DNA from: Niastella sp. OAS944 | GTDB taxonomy: Bacteria; Bacteroidota; Bacteroidia; Chitinophagales; Chitinophagaceae | Reading direction: 5' to 3' | Assembly: GCA_024809215.1 (NCBI GenBank) | Contig: JANUBW010000004.1 | Span: 496,001 to 560,000 of the forward strand | DNA length: 64,000 nt | Shown: positions 27,486 to 37,500 of the stretch, in pieces | How positions within the stretch are numbered: position 1 is the stretch's first letter | Layout: every line of letters starts with the position of its first letter | Made by a program: the position numbers and the translations under genes | Notes under the pieces: generated by a model | Seen by the model: only the letters and a program-made list of their open reading frames with translations | Told to the model about the DNA's origin: nothing | The model's database searches: none

Positions 27486-29504
27486 ATGAAATTAAAACCA
27501 TTGATCAAAACCAGCTGTATGCTGGTAATTTGCTGCATATTATGCATACAACTATTTGCTCATAACGGAAGTGTGGCCCTCGCCTATCCGTTTACCGGTA
27601 AAATAACGGTCGACGGTAACTTTACCGACTGGCCGGCCGATGCCACAAAATATATCATTGCGCAGTGTGCATCAGAAACCAAACCAAAGAATGACGCCGA
27701 TTTCTCGGGCTTTTTTCAGTTGGGTTACCGTACCGACAACCACTCATTATATATTGCATTTACTATTACCGACGATGATTTTCTGGAAGACACCACTGCA
27801 AACGTTCGATGGAATACACAGGACGGGATTGAGGTAAGCATCGATGCCCGCCACCTGTTAACCGGTTCAGGAGTAGCATCGTTTATATACAGCAAAAAAC
27901 TGCGTAATATCAATAAGGCATTTTATGATCCTTTTGCCAAAGCCGCCAACTGGAATATAATGGAAGTGGCCATGGTGCAACGCGGCACTACGCGTTATTA
28001 CGAATGGCGTATACAGTTAGACAATGAACTACAGGCAGGCAAAACAATAGGGCTCGATTTTAATGTATTTGATAAAGATGCCGATGGCAGCTTTTCCTGG
28101 TCATCGTGGGGTAAAGGCGACAGTAAGTATATGAACCCCAATAGCCTGGGCGATATTATCATTATGCCCGCCGCTGCTAAGCTGGGTACCGTAATGGGCA
28201 AACTCAGCTGGGATAAAGCCTCCAAAATAAAACTGCCCGAACAGGTACGTTTGAATGCGGTATCGGACTCAAGGCTTTGGGTTGATGCCGGGCTCGACAG
28301 CCTGGGTAACTATTCAATCACCATCCCCGCCGGTAAATACACCATCGCCCTACCCGATGATTACTATAAAAGAGATGAAAAGGTTTACCTTACCATACAA
28401 AAAAAGCCGGTTACAGTAACAGCGAAACCCGGCGGTAAAATTGTTGCTCCTGAAATAATAATCCCTGCTACCCCCGCGCCCGATCTTATACCCGAGAAAG
28501 GCGTACTGTTTGACTTTAACCCATCAAACACAACACAAATTGACCAGTTTATTGAAACCTACCAACGATACTATCATATTCCCGGAGTTTCATTTGCCCT
28601 TATAAAAGAGGGGAAGCTGGTGTATCATAAAACATATGGTGTTCGAAACCGCATAACGGGCGACAAAGTAGAAGATCAAACGTTGTTTGAAGCCGCATCA
28701 ATAACCAAACCCGTATTTGCCTTTGCCGTTGAGCGCCTGGCCGACCGGGGCATTATTGACCTTGACAAACCGTTGTATGAATACCTGCCCTATAAAGACA
28801 TAGAATACGACGACCGGTATAAACTCATCACCGCACGGCATGTACTAACGCACCGTACCGGCTTTCCTAACTGGCGTTGGATGAACCCCGACAATAAACT
28901 AAACATCAAGTTTACACCCGGAACAAGCTTTGGTTACTCAGGCGAAGGTTTCGAATACCTGAAACTGGTAGTAGAAAAGATCACCGGCAAAAAAGTAGAA
29001 CAGGTATTACAGGAAGAAGTGATTGAACCAATGGGGCTATACCATACCTTCTTTTCAAAAAACGATTCACTTGGACGTGTGAAATCAAATGGGCATGTTG
29101 ACAATTTACCAACGGAAGCCGATATGCCCGATAGCCCCGGCATGGCCTGGTCGATGCATACAGAAGCAAAGATCTTTACGCAGTTTATGCTATACCTGTT
29201 AGAACAAAAAGGACTAAAGCCCGAAACTTACAACACCGTATTGTCAAAACATTCCGACTATCCCTGGGATAAAGATCATCCCCAACCAACAATCCCTACT
29301 TATATGGGTATGAGCCTTGAAATACGCGAAACACCCTTTGGTAAATCATTTGGCCATGGCGGTAACAATGGCGATTTTAAATGCAAGTTTGAAGTGTATA
29401 AAGACCTTAAAATGGGTTATGTGATGTTCACTAATTCCAGCACATCGGACGCGCTGCTTGAAAACTTACGCAAGTTTTTGATTGAGGGAAAAGACAAGCC
29501 CTAA
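27486..29504 (+). CDS. Fusion of a CBM9-like sugar-binding domain and a class C beta-lactamase-like serine hydrolase
   Basis: A 672-residue secreted protein with a signal peptide (about residues 1-25). Residues 35-215 form a CBM9-like domain (GKITVDGNFTDWPADAT, LYIAFTITDDDF, NTQDGIEVSIDA). Residues 230-310 are a regulatory-like beta domain. Residues 354-672 are a serine beta-lactamase/esterase-fold domain with nucleophile motif SITK (near Ser405), a tyrosine motif YSG and the HGGNNG triad-like motif. Such hydrolases cleave peptides, esters or amides at the cell surface; it need not give antibiotic resistance. The catalytic part is repeated as a pseudogene at 32986-33945. It converges with the TPR gene 6 bp away. 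Confidence 0.85.
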   Translation: MKLKPLIKTSCMLVICCILCIQLFAHNGSVALAYPFTGKITVDGNFTDWPADATKYIIAQCASETKPKNDADFSGFFQLGYRTDNHSLYIAFTITDDDFLEDTTANVRWNTQDGIEVSIDARHLLTGSGVASFIYSKKLRNINKAFYDPFAKAANWNIMEVAMVQRGTTRYYEWRIQLDNELQAGKTIGLDFNVFDKDADGSFSWSSWGKGDSKYMNPNSLGDIIIMPAAAKLGTVMGKLSWDKASKIKLPEQVRLNAVSDSRLWVDAGLDSLGNYSITIPAGKYTIALPDDYYKRDEKVYLTIQKKPVTVTAKPGGKIVAPEIIIPATPAPDLIPEKGVLFDFNPSNTTQIDQFIETYQRYYHIPGVSFALIKEGKLVYHKTYGVRNRITGDKVEDQTLFEAASITKPVFAFAVERLADRGIIDLDKPLYEYLPYKDIEYDDRYKLITARHVLTHRTGFPNWRWMNPDNKLNIKFTPGTSFGYSGEGFEYLKLVVEKITGKKVEQVLQEEVIEPMGLYHTFFSKNDSLGRVKSNGHVDNLPTEADMPDSPGMAWSMHTEAKIFTQFMLYLLEQKGLKPETYNTVLSKHSDYPWDKDHPQPTIPTYMGMSLEIRETPFGKSFGHGGNNGDFKCKFEVYKDLKMGYVMFTNSSTSDALLENLRKFLIEGKDKP

Positions 29505-29510
29505 TGAACA

Positions 29511-30449
29511 TTACCTTTTGTATCGATAAGTCCGTTTTTTATAGATAAAAAGGACCGCTGTCATCAAAATAAAAAAACCTGTAATAATAAGGCTGGCCTT
29601 TTTGCCGGCCTTATTATCATTTTTTACTATTGTTTCATTGGGAACTTCTTTCTGTTGCAGTTGTTTGTTTTCTTCACGCCATATGCTTTCAGCAATCCGT
29701 ACATTTATCAAATCGCCTTCAAACCCATATTTCTGCGCCAGCTCATACTCACGCTGAGCATAATTGTACCAACCCAATTCATAGGCTGCATTGCCAAGAT
29801 CAAAAAGCAACTGCGCCACCAGTTTATCTTTGGGTTTTACAAAACTCATCCGTTCGTTCAACTGGTAAGATAATTGATTATACAAATCCGTCAACCTTTC
29901 AGTTGATAATCCGGATTTTGGCTTGCTATCATTGCCAAAATTTGTGTTCAGTAAGAAATCGGTAGTATAAAACTGTTCGCCTTTTATTTTGGCTTCCAGT
30001 ATTTTTACATGTATCCATTCAGAACTATAATGCGAATTGGGTTCTATTTCAACCGCCCGCTTTATCCAATGCAGGGCTTTCTCATTTTGTCCGGCAAGTT
30101 CATATGCAGTACCAATATTAGAAGCGGTTGAATACCTGTTTGGTTCCCTCTTTTCTATATCAAGATAAAGATCGATGGCCTCATCATATTTCTTAAGCAG
30201 CACCAGCAATAAGCCTTTATCAGAAAGATAGTCAAGGTCTTTTGTTGTTTTATACAGTTTATCGAGCTTTTTAATGATGCCGTTATATTGCGCGGTATCC
30301 CTAAACTTATGACCATGCGGTACCTTGTCCCTTTCGTCTACATAAAGCAGGGTACCGTCTTTTAACCCGTACGTTGCGCCATTTAAACAGGCGAATGATT
30401 TAAACAGAAAAGAAAAGGTTAGTGCAAACGCAATTAATATTTTCTTCAT
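29511..30449 (-). CDS. Secreted/membrane tetratricopeptide-repeat protein
   Basis: A 312-residue protein with a signal peptide (about residues 1-20, ending FACLN). Several TPR-like helices are visible (KYDEAIDLYLDIEKREPN near 112, GTAYELAGQNEKALHWIKRA near 133, GNAAYELGWYNYAQREYELA near 218). A C-terminal transmembrane helix (ASLIITGFFILMTAVLFIY, about 284-302) is followed by a basic tail. It is therefore likely anchored, with a periplasmic TPR domain for protein contacts. It lies between the beta-lactamase-like gene and the S9 peptidase. Confidence 0.75.
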   Translation of the reverse strand: MKKILIAFALTFSFLFKSFACLNGATYGLKDGTLLYVDERDKVPHGHKFRDTAQYNGIIKKLDKLYKTTKDLDYLSDKGLLLVLLKKYDEAIDLYLDIEKREPNRYSTASNIGTAYELAGQNEKALHWIKRAVEIEPNSHYSSEWIHVKILEAKIKGEQFYTTDFLLNTNFGNDSKPKSGLSTERLTDLYNQLSYQLNERMSFVKPKDKLVAQLLFDLGNAAYELGWYNYAQREYELAQKYGFEGDLINVRIAESIWREENKQLQQKEVPNETIVKNDNKAGKKASLIITGFFILMTAVLFIYKKRTYRYKR

Positions 30450-30531
30450 ACAATAGAAAAATACATAAATAAATGCATTATTTCAACCTATGCCCGGTTA
30501 ATTCGACTTTACCGTAACCAATAATTCGCCA

Positions 30532-32949
30532 TTAAAACGACTTCTTATCAGCGTTCTTCACATATTTTTCAAGCCAGGCGTTCTGCTCATACAACATATG
30601 TAATAAATTTTCCTTACCACGATAACCATGGGCTTCGTAAGGTAAACTCACAAACCGTACGGTTCCGCCATGCCCTTTTACAGCATTGAATAAACGCTCG
30701 CTTTGAATAGGAAATGTACCGGGGTTATCATCCATTTCACCATGTATCAGCAGCAAAGGCGTTTTTATTTTATCGGCATAACTGAAGGGACTCATAGCAG
30801 CATATAATTCAGGCGCCTGCCAGTAAGTACGTTCTTCATTCTGAAAACCAAAAGGCGTTAAGCTTCTGTTATAGGCACCGCTGCGGGCAATGCCTGCTTT
30901 AAACAGGTTCGTATGCGCCAGCAGGTTGGCAGTCATAAAAGCGCCATAGCTATGACCGCCAATAGCCACCCGATCCTTATCCCCTACACCCATTTCGGCC
31001 AGCTTATTAATGGCGGCTTCGGCATTCATTCTTAACTGATCAATAAAATTATCGTTGGGCTTTTTATCTTCACTGGTAGCCACAACAGGCATTTCTGTAT
31101 TATCGAGCACTGCATAACCCTGTGTTACCCAAAAAACCGGACCGCCATAACTTACCATGGTGAACTTTTCCTTTGAACCCCGGATCTGTGCTGCATCAGC
31201 TGCAGAATTGAATTCGCGCGGATAAGCCCACATCAATACAGGTAATGGACCATCTTTTTTAGCATCATAATTCTTTGGCAAATACAGATCGCCGGTAAGG
31301 TCAATACCATCGGCTCTTTTATATAATAACTTTTGCCTGGTAATTCCGTCCAATGAGGGATATGGATTGGCAAATGTGGTAAGTGGCCGGTCGGCTATAC
31401 GTAACACCAGGTTGCGTAAGTAATAGTTAGGCATTTCTTTTTGCGACTCGCGGCGGGTGATAAGCACCAGTTTATCTACATCCAACACATCGGTCACCAT
31501 TTCAAACCAACCTTCCTGGCAACGCCAAATGATCTCATTCTTCTTTGTGGCCAAATTGAACCTGGCAATAAACGGCAGATCACCTTTTGGTGAACTACCA
31601 ACCTGGTTATTCATCAACAATTTGGTATCGTTATCAATGAGCTTTATTACGCTACGGCCGTAACTATTTTTTACAGTTACAGGATTACCGGGATCGTTAT
31701 AGGCATCTGTAGCATTCCGCTCAAGCAGTGTTTCCAACTGGCCGGTTGCCGGGTTATACCGGCTAAGGCGGGTATTTTGTTTGCTTTGCAAACGTTCTCT
31801 TACCAATGCAAATTTATCGTTGCCCCAGCTAATGCCGGCATACCGCCAGCTTGTTTTAAAAAGCGTGGAAGGCTCTCCGGTAAATGGAGCGTTCAAAGCA
31901 TATACCACATCATGAAAATCGGTCTTGCTTTTGTAAATACCGCTATCAAGCGGGGCACACCATACCACAGTAGCAGCCACATCATCGCGCCATTCAAAAG
32001 CACGCGGTGCATTCAGCACATTATCGTAACCCGAAGGCGACAATTCCGACGACGGCAATTCAGCTATCACCTTTATTACTTTGCCTGTTAAATCGGTTAC
32101 ACTTACTGTTGCATTGAACCCATAAGCAGGCACCAGGTAACTAAACGGTTTATGTATGGTGCGGGTGAGCAAATACTTTTTATCGGGTGAAAGCATATAA
32201 CTGGCATAAATAGCCGGTTTACCAATTTTTGTTTCTACCCCATTTATATTTTTTACAAGCTGTGTGGTTGTGTAGAACTCGAACAGCTTTTCATCATAAG
32301 GCGATCTTATCAGATCCTGGTAAGTACGGCTGGGCGCTACTTTACCCAGGTTTTCCTGAATGGCGGGGCCCGCAGGCATAAGCGATTTAACCGGCGCGGC
32401 CGAAGCGGGTAGTAAAATACTTTTATACAACAGCGTGTTGTCATCCATCCATACGTAATCGTCGGCCAGTATAAGGTTCAGCGATTGTTTATTCACCTTT
32501 GTTGCCTTGCGGGTGGCAAGGTCAATAACATACAGGTCAACGCTTTTATTGGTGGTGTTAATAAAAGCGATCTTTTTCTCGTCGGGGCTCCAGCGCACAC
32601 TACCGGCCAGCATGTTGGCGGGCAAACCGGCCACCGGGTATTCCTTTCCGGCCTTAAGATCTTTTAAGATGAAATTGTTGATGAAGTTCTGCCGGCTGGG
32701 CGCAAAGTTATTGGGGTTGATGCGTTGTCCCGCAATCTTTAGTTCGGGTTGGGCCAGTTCTTCTACCGATGGATAACTATTGCGTTCCATCTGTAGCATC
32801 CAGGTGCCTTTTTCATTAAAGCTTACGGCAGGTGTAGGTTTGGCCAGCAGCAGTTCGGTTATGGCTGCGGGCGGTGTTTTATAGCCCTCGTCCTGGGCGA
32901 TGCATACTTTAAAAATAAAAACTGTTATCAGCAGTAACATTTTTCTCAT
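30532..32949 (-). CDS. Secreted S9-family prolyl oligopeptidase-like peptidase
   Basis: An 805-residue protein with a signal peptide (starting MRKMLLLITVF). An N-terminal propeller-like part (about 40-550) has DPP/S9-like SPDEKKIAFINTTNKSVDLY strands. The C-terminal alpha/beta-hydrolase has Ser in GGHSYGAFMTA, Asp in GEMDDNPGTFP and His in YEAHGYRGK. S9 enzymes cleave short peptides or remove dipeptides outside the cytoplasm. The start at 32949 is preferred over an ATG 18 nt upstream because it gives a standard signal peptide. The beta-lactamase-like pseudogene begins only 36 bp upstream, which may have displaced the native promoter. Confidence 0.88.
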   Translation of the reverse strand: MRKMLLLITVFIFKVCIAQDEGYKTPPAAITELLLAKPTPAVSFNEKGTWMLQMERNSYPSVEELAQPELKIAGQRINPNNFAPSRQNFINNFILKDLKAGKEYPVAGLPANMLAGSVRWSPDEKKIAFINTTNKSVDLYVIDLATRKATKVNKQSLNLILADDYVWMDDNTLLYKSILLPASAAPVKSLMPAGPAIQENLGKVAPSRTYQDLIRSPYDEKLFEFYTTTQLVKNINGVETKIGKPAIYASYMLSPDKKYLLTRTIHKPFSYLVPAYGFNATVSVTDLTGKVIKVIAELPSSELSPSGYDNVLNAPRAFEWRDDVAATVVWCAPLDSGIYKSKTDFHDVVYALNAPFTGEPSTLFKTSWRYAGISWGNDKFALVRERLQSKQNTRLSRYNPATGQLETLLERNATDAYNDPGNPVTVKNSYGRSVIKLIDNDTKLLMNNQVGSSPKGDLPFIARFNLATKKNEIIWRCQEGWFEMVTDVLDVDKLVLITRRESQKEMPNYYLRNLVLRIADRPLTTFANPYPSLDGITRQKLLYKRADGIDLTGDLYLPKNYDAKKDGPLPVLMWAYPREFNSAADAAQIRGSKEKFTMVSYGGPVFWVTQGYAVLDNTEMPVVATSEDKKPNDNFIDQLRMNAEAAINKLAEMGVGDKDRVAIGGHSYGAFMTANLLAHTNLFKAGIARSGAYNRSLTPFGFQNEERTYWQAPELYAAMSPFSYADKIKTPLLLIHGEMDDNPGTFPIQSERLFNAVKGHGGTVRFVSLPYEAHGYRGKENLLHMLYEQNAWLEKYVKNADKKSF

Positions 32950-32985
32950 GTGTGTAGTTTGTAGCAAGGTAGTTAAAAATCGGCA

Positions 32986-33945
32986 CCAGTTTATTGAAAC
33001 CTACCAACGTTATTATCATATTCCCGGAGTTTCATTCGCCCTTATAAAAGAGGGGAAGCTGGTGTATCATAAAACATATGGTGTTCGCAACCGCATAACG
33101 AGCGAAAAGGTAGAAGATCAAACGTTATTTGCAGCCGCATCTATAACCAAACCGGTATATGCATTTGCCGTTGAGCGTCTTGCCGATCGTGGTGTTATTG
33201 ACCTCGACAAACCGCTGTACGAATACTTGCCGTATAAAGATATAGAACAGGATGAACGGTACAAGCTCATTACCGAGCGGCATGTATTAACGCATCGCAC
33301 CGGTTTTCCTAACTGGTGCTGGATGAACCCCGATAATAAACTTAACATTAAATTCAAGCCCGGCACAAGCTTCGGTTACTCAGGTGAATGTTTCGAATAT
33401 ATAAAACTGGTAGTAGAAAAGATAAACGGCAAAAAAGATAGAGCAGGCATTACAGAAAGAAGTGATTGAACCCATAGGTTTATACCATACCTTCTTTTCA
33501 AAAAACGACTCTTTGTCACCGGTAAAATCAAATGGGCCTGTTGATAACTTACCTACGGAGGCCGATATGCGCGATAGCCCGGTATGGCCTGGTCAATGCA
33601 TACCGAAGCAAAGGTCTTCACGCAGTTTATGCTATACTTGTTAGAACAAAAAGGACTAAAGCCAGAATCTTACAACACCGTACTTTCAAAACATTTCGAC
33701 TATCCGTGGGATAACGATCACCCCAAACCAACCATCCCAACTTATATGGGTATGAGCCTCGAAATAAGGGAAACGCCGTTTGGCAAATTATTTGGCCACG
33801 GCGGCAATAATGGTGATTTCAAAAGCAAGTTTGAAGTGTATAAAGACCTGAAAATGGGTTATGTGATGTTCACTAATTCCAGCACATCGGATGCTTTGCT
33901 TGAAAACCTGCGTATGTTTTTGATTGAAGGGAAAGACAAGCAGCA
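32986..33945 (+). pseudogene. Frameshifted duplicate of the beta-lactamase-like domain
   Basis: This 960-bp stretch matches 28544-29502 of the CBM9-hydrolase gene, at about 90% over the first 200 bp I compared by eye. The copy starts exactly at the catalytic domain, without the CBM9 part or signal peptide. Near 33438 one extra A after GGCAAAAAAG shifts the frame and gives a TGA at 33467-33469. Near 33577 a missing C in the CCCC run restores it. The SITKP and HGGNNGDF motifs survive, and the terminal stop is lost so the frame runs on to 34111. No start signal is evident, so this is most likely a decaying duplicate. Confidence 0.85.
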
Positions 33946-34116
33946 ACTATTTTCAATATTGCTCTTTTATTTTTCTCTGTTGTGTTTGATTGCATTACCC
34001 CATACAAACATACACCAGTTGGCACTGGAAAGGCCGTCTCCATGTTTTTGCAAACACAGGAGACAGCCTATTGATTTTGACAGACCTTCAACAACTGACA
34101 TTATTGGATAAAAAGA

Positions 34117-34575
34117 TCATTTCATCGATAGCATTTTAACCCATTTATTTTCTCTATTGTTATAATGATCGAGAAGTCTTCCTTCAACATGCTCTGCTTC
34201 CCATACCGCAGCTCTTTCCAAACCAATACACTCATCTCTTGTTGCAGGATAACTACCTCCGGTAATTGGATCATATAGTTCAAACTTATCAGGATCCAAT
34301 TGGTCTTGAATAAATTTTAGGGGCGGATTAATTAAGTCGGGTCTTATTGGCAGATTTCCGACTATTTTCCATCGCCCTTTTGTAATAATTTGATCATATA
34401 CCTCTATGATAAATAAAACAGGTTTTTCCAATAAAACGTTCAAATCACTTAAAGGATCTTTGGCCTTCAAGTCAAAAAATGCCACACCCATTTTTAGTAC
34501 TTGTGCATAGGCTAAAGATTGATCTTCCAATTGGATTTCAAGTATAGAACCCGGTATTCTTCTTTGTTTCTTCAT
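34117..34575 (-). CDS. Imm26-like immunity protein for the adjacent RHS toxin
   Basis: A 152-residue soluble protein starting MKKQRRIPGSILEIQLEDQ. The pattern R.PG.I.EI.L.D...AYAQVL...AFFDLKA (residues 7-40) matches the Imm26 immunity family of polymorphic toxin systems. It lies 15 bp downstream of the RHS gene that ends in a nuclease-like tip, the standard order toxin then immunity, so it should bind and neutralise that tip in the cytoplasm. The region looks more AT-rich than neighbouring housekeeping genes. The family call is by recollection of the motif, and the immunity role by position. Confidence 0.75.
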   Translation of the reverse strand: MKKQRRIPGSILEIQLEDQSLAYAQVLKMGVAFFDLKAKDPLSDLNVLLEKPVLFIIEVYDQIITKGRWKIVGNLPIRPDLINPPLKFIQDQLDPDKFELYDPITGGSYPATRDECIGLERAAVWEAEHVEGRLLDHYNNRENKWVKMLSMK

Positions 34576-34590
34576 TGCTATTTCTTAAGT

Positions 34591-37500
34591 TTAGAAGCCT
34601 TCTTTATCAGCGGCATCCAAATATTTTTTCTTGTTTTTATTTTTATCGCTTATCCCATTTATTTCATTTCCAGAATTGCCACCCGATCTTTTAGCGCCAC
34701 CGTTAGCTTTTATTAACTTATGCTCACGGCCTCTTATAGCATCTTTATTCTTTGAAGATTTGTCCAATACAGCAGGGCCATGAGTTTCATTCATATGATG
34801 GTTAGCATCCCTTTTACGGATATTTTGTTCAGGGGTACCTTTTCCGCTTGTTCGGCCCGAATATGGATTACCACCATCTTTTGAAGGCTTCGTATAGGTT
34901 TGATAAGTTGTCTCACCTGCATTAACCCTTCCATTTTGATTTATCAGGTTGTTAGCACTATTAGTCATGGTTAAGACACCATGAGCAGCAACAGCTGCAC
35001 TTGCCAGAGTAACCGGCACAGTAACTGGGGCACCTGCGCCTCCGGTACCAGCGGTAGCCAGCGTACCGCCAAGCATTCCCGCTCCACCTGCTGCCGTTTC
35101 AATTGCGCCGATAACTACACCGGCAGCATCTGATGCACCAAGTCCGAAATTCCAACCATGAGCTGCGGCGCCAGTACCCTCAAATGCACTGCTCATTTTA
35201 CCTCTAAAATTGGTACCGGTCACGTTATCTACCGTTCCAACCACAGCACCTACTACGGCTCCGCCGACAAAATGCCCGACAGCTTTTATTTGACCCCAAC
35301 AACACTCGTCTCCTTCATTACCCAAGGGGTCACTAATCTTAATAGGGTTATCGTACATCGACGCATATGGCGACATGTTTTCATAACCATCAGTCACCGG
35401 ATCAATCTGCCACCATCTACCAATTTGAGGGTCCAGCTCTCTTAACTGCGCATCATAAATCTCAATGCCTAAACCATCTTCCTTTTCAATTCCATTATAC
35501 TTTTTCTTATTCTCAGGATATCCGGCCGTAAAGGCCTTACTGCTTATCCCGGCCATCGTCAATCCGAATGGATAATAGTGTGTTTCTTCTATCAAAGAGC
35601 CTCTTATGTGTTCTACATGGAAGTCATCAAAATACACATCACCCTTGCTCTCATTGCTTACGTACACATAAAGATATCCATTCTTTATCATTTCAATCTC
35701 ACTTCCATTGTTTGCCTGCAATAGTTGCTTCCCCTGCCCAGGACTGATTTGGGGTACCGGCACTATCCCGCAACTTCCATCTACTTTTTTAAACTGCTCT
35801 TCATCAAGTAATACCCAATTTAAATAGGCTTTAGGAGCATTAGGTACGGGGGCCTGGGTTCCCAAAAAACTTTCCATCCCGGGCTGTAATACGCCATCTG
35901 TAACCTGTCCGGTCATTGTTCCATGTGCCATTCCTGATATACCAGGGCTCAACTGTCCCAGCAGGTTGGTTAAGATTGAGATCAATCCGGGATCAGTAGT
36001 ATGGTCCATACCCTCTGTTTTGTACCAACTATAAGCAGACGCCTTAATTCTATCACCCGCCATTACTTTCAGGATAACACCGGGTCCTACCCTTGCGTCG
36101 GCAGTAGAACCGCTCAATCTGATCACTTTTTTATTGGAACCATCTGCATCAAAACCAGGCTCTGGCATCCTAGGTTTATCAAAAGCGCAAGTATTCACTT
36201 TTTCACCAAATAGCGACACTTCAAAATTACGTGCAGCATCCTCTATGCTGGCATGGTAAACGTTTGTCTTTTGCTCTTCGGTAAGCACCATGCGCACATT
36301 TCCCAGTTGATCTTTCAGGAGATAATCATATGTAAAGGAAGTAAGTGCTCCGCTTCCATCCCTTACAGGCCGTATCCGGCCTTCCTCCATTGGCATAAAT
36401 TGCAGCACGTCATCCTCATAGGTTCCGAACAGATACAATGTGGTTTTATCTGGTTTGCCCGTTTCATGTATCACTTTCTTTAACTTATCTCCTGATGCGC
36501 TATATACATAATCTATACTTCCTTTGTTTTGCACAGTAATAGATTGCGGCAAATTAAGATGGTTGTAGGTGATGGAAGATATGCCCTTGTTGTGATCAAG
36601 GACCATGTTTCCATTCAGGTCATACATATAATCCAATATCGTATAAGGATCAACTGATGACGGCGTTGCAACATATGCATCTTTTACAGCTTTTTGCGGA
36701 TGGCTGCCTGAGGTATTAAAGTCACCGAGTTTTGATTCCGGAACATTATCCAAATCAATAACATTCTTCAATTTGTTGGAAGAACTCTCGTATTTATAAC
36801 GAAGACGGTCAATAGACGAACTGCCTGTTGTTTTAAAACCTGTCTGATCCATGGTCAGGAGATTCCCATTTGCATCATAAGAAATATTAGATGCAGAAAA
36901 GTCTATGCCTGCTGTTTTATTGAAACCGGAGTTATATTGATTAAAATCAGCACCCGTAATACGGTTTACCGGATCATACGTAAAATCATATTTTCTTATT
37001 TGTCCATCCCCCTTGCTTTTCCAAACGGTTCCCGAAATGTTTCCATTGTACCGGGCATCATGATAGCTACCCAGTGTACCTAATGTTTTTTTATCGAAAC
37101 CAAGATCAAAACCAAAAAAGTGCTCGGTACCCGATGGGCTTTTTGCATACTCCCGGTTAACACCTAAAACCCAGCCGCGAATATTATAGTCATAAGTCAG
37201 AGATTCCAGACCGGGTGTATTATTATAACCGGGCGCAAGTGTTTTGTTTTTTAATTGCCCCAATGCATCATAGGTCATTTGCGATATTAGCTTCCAGCCG
37301 CTATTATTCAGGTTCTTTTCCACTGATATGAGCCTGCCCAGATCGTCGTAGTTATTCTTTGTTGCGACCTCATAACTTCCGGATTTAGCACCGCCCTTCT
37401 GATGTTTTATATGACTTCTCAATAACTGGCCCGAAAAACTATACTGATTGGTAATGATGTCCGCGGCTCCGGTATAATTTATCGTTTGCACCTGTATCAC

